Shown here: positions 59,268-64,000 of the stretch, in pieces
Position numbering within the stretch: position 1 is the stretch's first letter
Layout of the letters: each line of letters opens with the position of its first letter
DNA from: Pseudoflavonifractor sp. 60
GTDB lineage: Bacteria > Bacillota > Clostridia > Oscillospirales > Oscillospiraceae
Reading direction: 5' to 3'
Assembly (NCBI RefSeq): GCF_009911645.1
Contig: NZ_QWKI01000036.1
Coordinates: 1 to 64,000, forward strand
Length of the DNA: 64,000 nt
Notes under the pieces: generated by a model
Databases searched by the model: none
What the model saw: the letters and a program-made list of their open reading frames with translations, nothing else
Told to the model about the DNA's origin: nothing
Program-made: the position numbers and the translations under genes

Positions 59268-60369
59268 GAATAATTTTGGACAGTTCCGCGCGAAGATATT
59301 TCTCCGCACCATAGCCGTTCTGGCATCTGCCGCCGCTGTACTCTATCTCACTTATGCTGTCCTGTTACGGGGCCGCTTTGCCAACGGGATGGTAGCCCTG
59401 TTTCAAACCACCCTGGGTATGGACTATGATGCCGCCCTCCAGTTTTATGAGCGCACCTTTCGCAGTCACATGGACGCCATCATCCTGCTGTCCCTCCTGC
59501 TGGTGTTCGCCGGTCTGTTTTACTGTTATCTCCGCTGGTTGACCCGGTATTTTGAGAGTATCAGCAAGGGGATGGACGCTCTGCTCCAGGACGTGCCGGG
59601 AGAAATCTCCTTGCCCCCGGAGCTGCTTTCGATTGAGCGGAAAATGAACTTGGTGAAACACACCATTGACCGGCAGAAGAGCGACATGCTCCTGGCCGAG
59701 CAGAAAAATAACGATCTGGTGATGTATCTGGCTCACGACCTGAAAACGCCCCTGGCCTCCTCCATCAGCTACCTGAACCTGCTGCGGGATGAAAAACAGC
59801 TCTCCGAGGAGCTGCGGGAAAAGTATCTTTCCATCGCCCTCACTAAGTCGGAGCAACTGGAGGATCTGATTAACGAGTTCCTGGAAATCGCGCGGTACAG
59901 CCTGTCCACCATCACGCTGCAATACAGTGAAATCAATCTGACCCGCCTGCTGGAGCAGCTCGTGTATGAATTTCAGCCGGTATTGGATCAAAAGGGCCTG
60001 ACCTGCCGCCTCGCCGCCGGGGACGACATTTTGCTGAACTGTGACGCCGGCAAGATGCAGCGGGTCTTTGACAACCTTTTGCGGAATGCGGTAAACTACA
60101 GCTGCGACGGGACCGAAATTATCATTGAGGCTGAGCAAAGTGAGGACAGCGTAACGCTGGAATTTTCCAACCGCGGCGGGACGATCCCCAGAGAGAAGCT
60201 GGAACGAATTTTTGAGCAGTTTTACAGGTTGGACACGGGACGCAGCTCCAACGGGACCGGGCTGGGCCTGGCTATCGCCAAGCAGATCGTCACGCTCCAC
60301 AAGGGGACGATCACAGCGGAGAGCGGGGGCGGGGTGACGGTCTTTACGGTGGTGTTGCCTATTTCATAA
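59257..60369 (+). CDS. vanS: VanS-like sensor histidine kinase
   Basis: 370 residues from TTG at 59257 inside the end of the regulator (another TTG at 59245 is possible). Two TM helices (about 14-36 and 66-90) with a ~30-residue outer loop, HAMP-like linker, H box YLAHDLKTPLASSISYL, N box FDNLLRNAVNYSCDG, G boxes NRGGTIP and NGTGLGLAIAKQI. VanS-type kinases sense cell-wall-active glycopeptides or envelope stress. Confidence 0.9.
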   Translation: MKSKNNFGQFRAKIFLRTIAVLASAAAVLYLTYAVLLRGRFANGMVALFQTTLGMDYDAALQFYERTFRSHMDAIILLSLLLVFAGLFYCYLRWLTRYFESISKGMDALLQDVPGEISLPPELLSIERKMNLVKHTIDRQKSDMLLAEQKNNDLVMYLAHDLKTPLASSISYLNLLRDEKQLSEELREKYLSIALTKSEQLEDLINEFLEIARYSLSTITLQYSEINLTRLLEQLVYEFQPVLDQKGLTCRLAAGDDILLNCDAGKMQRVFDNLLRNAVNYSCDGTEIIIEAEQSEDSVTLEFSNRGGTIPREKLERIFEQFYRLDTGRSSNGTGLGLAIAKQIVTLHKGTITAESGGGVTVFTVVLPIS

Positions 60370-60388
60370 GATTGGAGAAAATACAAGT

Positions 60389-61144
60389 ATGGAATTCATC
60401 AAACTGACCCACGATAACATTGACTGGGAACACATCTGCTGCGCCATATCCAGCAACAAGGATGTGCAGGTCATGTCCAAAAAGGCATGGCTAAAGGAGC
60501 GGCTGGATGAGGGTCTTGTCTTCTTGAAGGGCAATGTCCGGGGGAAATGCTTTATTGAGTACATCCCTGCCGAGTATGCCTGGGCTCCCATTGAGGCGGA
60601 GGGATATATGGTGATCGACTGCCTGTGGGTGTCTGGGCAGTTCAAGGGGCATGGATACGCAAACCTCCTGCTGGATGCCTGTATCAAGGACAGCAAAACG
60701 AAGGGGAAAAAGGGGCTTGTGATCCTGTCCTCCAAAAAGAAGCTGGGCTTTCTCTCCGACCCCGGATACATGAGACACAAGGGGTTTGTGACGGCGGATA
60801 CAGCGGAGCCTTACTTCAAGCTGCTGTATCTGCCTTTTGTGGAGGGGGCGGAGCGGCCCCGCTTCCGGGATACCATGCGGGAGCATGGGGATATGCCCCA
60901 GGGATTTGTGCTCTATTACACAAACCAGTGCCCCTTTACGGCAAAGTATGTGCCAGTACTGGAGAACATGGCGAGGGAGCGGAACGCCGTGTTCCAGACT
61001 GTCCACATTCAGACCAGGGAGGACGCGCAAAGCGCCCCCTCGCCGTTTACCACCTTTTCTCTGTTCTATGACGGCCAGCTTGTGACCCACAAGATCCTGT
61101 CGGAGAAAAAATTTGACAAAATCCTGACAGAAAAGGGCTGGTAA
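60389..61144 (+). CDS. GNAT acetyltransferase with YoaP-like domain
   Basis: 251 residues. The N-terminal GNAT fold has the acetyl-CoA loop VSGQFKGHGYANLLLDACIK (about 81-100); a C-terminal thioredoxin-like YoaP domain contains YYTNQCPFTAKYVP. Substrate unknown. It begins 19 bases after the kinase and so probably belongs to the same operon. Confidence 0.88.
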   Translation: MEFIKLTHDNIDWEHICCAISSNKDVQVMSKKAWLKERLDEGLVFLKGNVRGKCFIEYIPAEYAWAPIEAEGYMVIDCLWVSGQFKGHGYANLLLDACIKDSKTKGKKGLVILSSKKKLGFLSDPGYMRHKGFVTADTAEPYFKLLYLPFVEGAERPRFRDTMREHGDMPQGFVLYYTNQCPFTAKYVPVLENMARERNAVFQTVHIQTREDAQSAPSPFTTFSLFYDGQLVTHKILSEKKFDKILTEKGW

Positions 61145-61302
61145 GCCGTCATGAAAAACAGCCGACTTTGAAAACAAAAATTTTTAGCAGTCTATAAAAC
61201 TTGACAGGTTGTGTCAGATTTGAAGGCGTATTCTTGTGTCAGAGGTAAGGAAAAATCTTGCCCGGAGGAAAAATAATCTGACAGATTTACAGGGAGGAAA
61301 TT

Positions 61303-61935
61303 ATGGCTTTTGATTTTAAAAAGGAATATAAAGAATTTTATATGCCAACGAATCGTCCTCAGATTGTAAATGTTCCGAAAGCGAATTATATTGCGGTAAG
61401 GGGAACAGGAAACCCAAATGAGGAAGGCGGCGCCTATCAGCAGGCGATCAGTATTTTATACGCCGTCGCATATACCATAAAAATGAGCCACAAGACAGAT
61501 CATAAAATAGAGGGATTCTTTGAATATGTTGTCCCTCCGCTGGAGGGCTTCTGGTGGCAAGACAATGTTGACGGCGTAGATTATGCGGACAAATCAGCCT
61601 TTCACTGGATTTCTGTCATCCGCTTGCCTGATTTCGTTTTGAAAGAAGATTTTGATTGGGCAGTTGAAACGGCGGCTAAAAAGAAAAAACTGGATTGTTC
61701 GCCGGCGGAGTTTTTGACCATTGATGAGGGGCTGTGTGTCCAAATCATGCACTTGGGTCCTTTTGATGATGAACCCGTTACAGTAGCTTTGATGGATGAG
61801 TATTTGGCTGAAAACGGATATGTGAATGATATTACGAATACAAGAATGCACCACGAAATTTATATGTCAGACGCAAGAAAGGTTGCCCCCGAAAAATGGA
61901 AGACTGTGATTAGACACCCGATTAAAAAAGCGTGA
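61303..61935 (+). CDS. GyrI-like small-molecule-binding protein
   Basis: 210 residues: MAFDFKKEYKEFYMPTNRPQ, VPKANYIAVRGTGNPNE, FDDEPVTVALMDEYLAENGY and a C-terminal HHEIYMSDARKVAPEKWKTV, the GyrI-like (SRPBCC/MerR effector-type) domain of stand-alone proteins. Such proteins bind hydrophobic drugs or hydrolyse cyclopropanoid compounds. It has its own leader with two TTGTGTCAGA repeats (61209, 61234). AGGGAGG precedes the ATG. Confidence 0.88.
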   Translation: MAFDFKKEYKEFYMPTNRPQIVNVPKANYIAVRGTGNPNEEGGAYQQAISILYAVAYTIKMSHKTDHKIEGFFEYVVPPLEGFWWQDNVDGVDYADKSAFHWISVIRLPDFVLKEDFDWAVETAAKKKKLDCSPAEFLTIDEGLCVQIMHLGPFDDEPVTVALMDEYLAENGYVNDITNTRMHHEIYMSDARKVAPEKWKTVIRHPIKKA

Positions 61936-61943
61936 TCTGAAGT

Positions 61944-62008
61944 GTAGGAAAATTGTTAGAAAATCCGTAGGAAAAACGCAGAACAAGCGCCGGTGGTTTT
62001 GTTATGAT
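61944..62008 (+). promoter_or_regulatory. GTnnGAAAA triple repeat and -10 before vanZ
   Basis: GTAGGAAAA (61944), GTTAGAAAA (61955), GTAGGAAAA (61967), steps of 11 and 12 bases; TATGAT at 62003 serves as the -10. Same units and spacing as 62607-62638. Confidence 0.6.
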
Positions 62009-62048
62009 AGAGCCAAAACCGCCGGTGCTTGTTGTTGGAGGAATATCT

Positions 62049-62621
62049 ATGTTTATGATTCGAGAAATCCTGGGCTATTGTATCATCAGCGCTATCTGCC
62101 TCTTGGGTATGGCCGTACTCTATGCGCCTATTTGCTTTTTGCTCCGAAAGCGCGTGCCGCCGGCAAAACAGCTTGCCTATTTCCTGTTTGGGGCCTGTGT
62201 CATTATCGTCCTGGCAGCGACGGTCGTGGTCGGCGCATCTAAAACAGCTGCGGCAGACCGCTCACTGAATCTCGTTCCCTTCAAGGTTTTTCAAGAGACC
62301 TGGGGGATGCCGGAGCCGAAGAAAATCGCCCAAACCGCCGCGAATATCGTGATGTTTGTCCCGCTGGGCTTTATGATGCCAGTCGCTTTCCAGAGAATGC
62401 GCGGCTTTGGGAAAACTGCTCTTTCCCTGGCGCTGTTCTCATTCGCCATTGAGTTTATGCAATATTTCACCGGCAGGTCGGCGGACATTGACGATCTCAT
62501 GCTCAATACTTTGGGCGGCATGTTGGGGTATCTGGTTTTCTTTGCGGTATCAAAGCCAATCTGGAAAAAGCCTCCGCGCAGGACAAACCGCCCCTATCAT
62601 CGGCCTGTGAGAAAATCGTAA
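62049..62621 (+). CDS. vanZ: VanZ-family membrane protein
   Basis: 190 residues from the ATG at 62049, chosen for its GGAGG; the frame opens 15 codons earlier. Four to five TM helices with VanZ signatures NIVMFVPLGFMMPV, FAIEFMQYFTGRSADIDDLM and LNTLGGMLGY. VanZ-like proteins lower binding of lipoglycopeptides such as teicoplanin. A repeat-type operator precedes it, linking it to the VanRS-like pair. Confidence 0.9.
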   Translation: MFMIREILGYCIISAICLLGMAVLYAPICFLLRKRVPPAKQLAYFLFGACVIIVLAATVVVGASKTAAADRSLNLVPFKVFQETWGMPEPKKIAQTAANIVMFVPLGFMMPVAFQRMRGFGKTALSLALFSFAIEFMQYFTGRSADIDDLMLNTLGGMLGYLVFFAVSKPIWKKPPRRTNRPYHRPVRKS

Positions 62622-62693
62622 GAAAGTCCGTATAAAAATAGTGGAATCCCGTGTGAGAGAACGTGAAAAAGGCGCTCCTGCCTTTGGTACAAT
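62607..62693 (+). promoter_or_regulatory. GTnnGAAAA array and -10 before ABC operon
   Basis: GTGAGAAAA (62607), GTAAGAAAG (62618), GTATAAAAA (62630), then weaker GTGGAATCC (62641), GTGAGAGAA (62653), GTGAAAAAG (62663), with steps near 11 bases, then TACAAT at 62688. The first units overlap the end of vanZ. Confidence 0.6.
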
Positions 62694-62749
62694 GACAGTG
62701 CCAAGGCGAGAGCGTCTTTATCTTTTATCAGCGGGAAAGGAGTTTCCAC

Positions 62750-63643
62750 ATGGAATTGCTGATCGACCATGTTTCCAAACGATTTAAGGACAAAAAGGCA
62801 GTCAGTGACATCAGCCTGGAGTTGACGCCGGGGGTCTGGGGTCTGCTGGGGGCCAACGGGGCAGGTAAGACCACCCTGATGCGGATGATTGCCGGGATCA
62901 TGCGGCCTACCTCCGGTCAGGTGGTGTATGACGGCGTATCCATTCAGACGCTGGGGGAGCGGTACCGGGATGTTTTCGGTTTTCTGCCCCAGGACTTCGG
63001 CTTCCACCAGGAGTTCACCGTCAAGGATTACCTGGCCTACGTGGCTGCCCTGAAAGGGCTTCCGGAGCGGCAGAGCTGGCGAAGGATACACGAGCTGCTG
63101 GAGCGTGTTTCCCTGTTGGATGTCTACAATAAGAAAATCGCCAAACTCTCCGGCGGAATGAGACGCCGGGTGGGGATCGCCCAGGCCCTGCTCAACGATC
63201 CGGAGGTACTGATCCTGGACGAACCCACCGGGGGCCTGGACCCCGGCGAACGGGTACGCTTCCGTAATCTGCTGTCGGAGTTCGCCCATGACCGGATTGT
63301 GCTGATCTCCACCCACATTGTCCCCGACGTGGAGTATATCGCCACCTGCCACGCCATCATCAAGGAAGGCAAGCTGCTGGCGACGGGGACAACGGAGGAA
63401 TTGACCAGGCTGGTGGAGGACAGGGTTTGGAGCTGCACCATCCCGGCAGACTTGGTACAGGAGTATGAGAGCAAGCTGCAAATCACCAATCTGCGAAACG
63501 AAACCGATGGCAGCGTCTCTATCCGTTATCTGTCAGACCGGCCCCGCAACAATGTTTCTACTGCCGCGGCACCTCGTCTGGAGGATCTATATTTGTGGAT
63601 GTTCCCGGAGAGCAGTGGAGAAAGTGACAGGAGGTATCAGTAA
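62750..63643 (+). CDS. ABC transporter ATPase
   Basis: 297 residues: Walker A GANGAGKTTLMRMIAG, Q loop FLPQDFGFHQEFTV, signature KLSGGMRRRVGIAQALL, Walker B LILDEPTGGLDPGE, switch ISTHIV, then a ~75-residue C-terminal extension typical of DrrA/BcrA-like ATPases. It pairs with the following permease gene. GAAAGGAG precedes the ATG. Confidence 0.95.
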   Translation: MELLIDHVSKRFKDKKAVSDISLELTPGVWGLLGANGAGKTTLMRMIAGIMRPTSGQVVYDGVSIQTLGERYRDVFGFLPQDFGFHQEFTVKDYLAYVAALKGLPERQSWRRIHELLERVSLLDVYNKKIAKLSGGMRRRVGIAQALLNDPEVLILDEPTGGLDPGERVRFRNLLSEFAHDRIVLISTHIVPDVEYIATCHAIIKEGKLLATGTTEELTRLVEDRVWSCTIPADLVQEYESKLQITNLRNETDGSVSIRYLSDRPRNNVSTAAAPRLEDLYLWMFPESSGESDRRYQ

Positions 63644-64000
63644 ATGAGGATCTTTCGACTGGAATTGAAACGGGTCTTGAAGTCAAGGCTTACTTGGATT
63701 TTGCTGGCTCTGGCGCTGCTGCTGTCTATTCTGCTGGCATATCTCCCGACCACTTACTGTTACAGCAACTATACAGACGAGTCTGGGAACGAGGTCAACC
63801 TGACCGGGCTGGCCTCCATCGCCTATGAGAAGGAGCGGCAGGCGGACGCCAGTGGCATCGTCACCCCGGAGCGGGTGCGGGAAGCCGTGGAGATCTATCA
63901 GGCGTGTCTTACATCTTATGGTGTCACGGAGTCCTACGATCTGCCGGAGGGCGTCTATGAGAAGGAAATTCTCCCCATTGCCCCGCTGCTCCACGGCGTC
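63644..64000 (+). CDS. ABC-2-type permease, partial (runs off window)
   Basis: The first 119 codons: MRIFRLELKRVLKSRLTWIL is the usual cytosolic start and first TM of an ABC-2 permease, followed by a predicted extracytoplasmic region (YCYSNYTDESGNEVNLTGLA). AGGAGG overlaps the end of the ATPase gene and the ATG follows its stop directly. The rest lies beyond the window. Confidence 0.85.
   Translation, partial: MRIFRLELKRVLKSRLTWILLALALLLSILLAYLPTTYCYSNYTDESGNEVNLTGLASIAYEKERQADASGIVTPERVREAVEIYQACLTSYGVTESYDLPEGVYEKEILPIAPLLHGV

Noticed and set aside
58566-60369. A complete vancomycin resistance operon
   Set aside because: Only VanRS-like and VanZ-like genes are present; no vanH, ligase or vanX genes occur in the window.
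1-64000. CRISPR array
   Set aside because: No set of regularly spaced 25-40-base repeats was seen; the 34-base tandem at 35061 has no spacers.
1-64000. tRNA or rRNA genes
   Set aside because: No TTCGAATCC-type arm with a matching acceptor stem or rRNA segment was recognised by eye; a tRNAscan run would be decisive.

Overview
The window is GC-rich Firmicute DNA, most like a gut Oscillospiraceae-type Clostridium (Flavonifractor/Lawsonibacter/Oscillibacter relatives). This is inferred from a reverse rubrerythrin with a rubredoxin and a PerR-type regulator, VanRS/BceRS-like sensors, FtsX-type peptide-resistance permeases, TTGACA/TATAAT promoters and strong GGAGG ribosome sites. The genus call is an inference; no 16S gene is present.

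Layout. 1-972: two tandem copies of a small XRE repressor with a divergent partner gene; one partner is reduced to a remnant. 983-3109: response regulator, NUDIX hydrolase and exonuclease III. 3266-6586: two XRE-plus-cargo modules between copies of the rubredoxin 3' end. 6541-7722: rubredoxin, rubrerythrin and a Fur/PerR regulator with a palindromic operator. 7805-22526: mainly housekeeping genes: a DedA-like protein, MetF, HMG-CoA lyase, a sulfur operon (MetY, NifS, NifU), an aspartate-family operon (ACT protein, homoserine dehydrogenase, aspartokinase), a class A PBP, a DUF1292 protein, a probable 6S RNA and a PrsA-like foldase.

22646-24641 holds a sigma-like regulator, an excisionase and a tyrosine integrase. 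It is followed by a convergent three-gene operon (29836 down to 24686): patatin-like lipase, coiled-coil protein and a very large Hsp70-like ATPase. I regard this as the best candidate for an undescribed system. A MITE-like repeat, two chromate transporter halves and YchF follow. 33011-34008 is a decayed Tn916-type int/xis pair. 34532-42910 looks like a phage satellite: integrase, double-HTH repressor, Cro-like protein, AlpA-like protein, D5-type primase-helicase, scaffold and major capsid, but no portal, terminase or tail genes.

43244-44325 is a scarred junction. 44508-58000 is a BceRS-type island with one ABC ATPase feeding four paralogous FtsX-type permeases that share one N-terminal motif, then two charged accessory proteins and a 42-residue membrane peptide. 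58109-64000 is a VanRS-like region with GNAT, GyrI-like and VanZ-like proteins and a second ABC transporter cut by the window end. Repeated 11-bp-phased motifs upstream of several of these genes look like binding arrays for the two response regulators and tie each region into a regulon.
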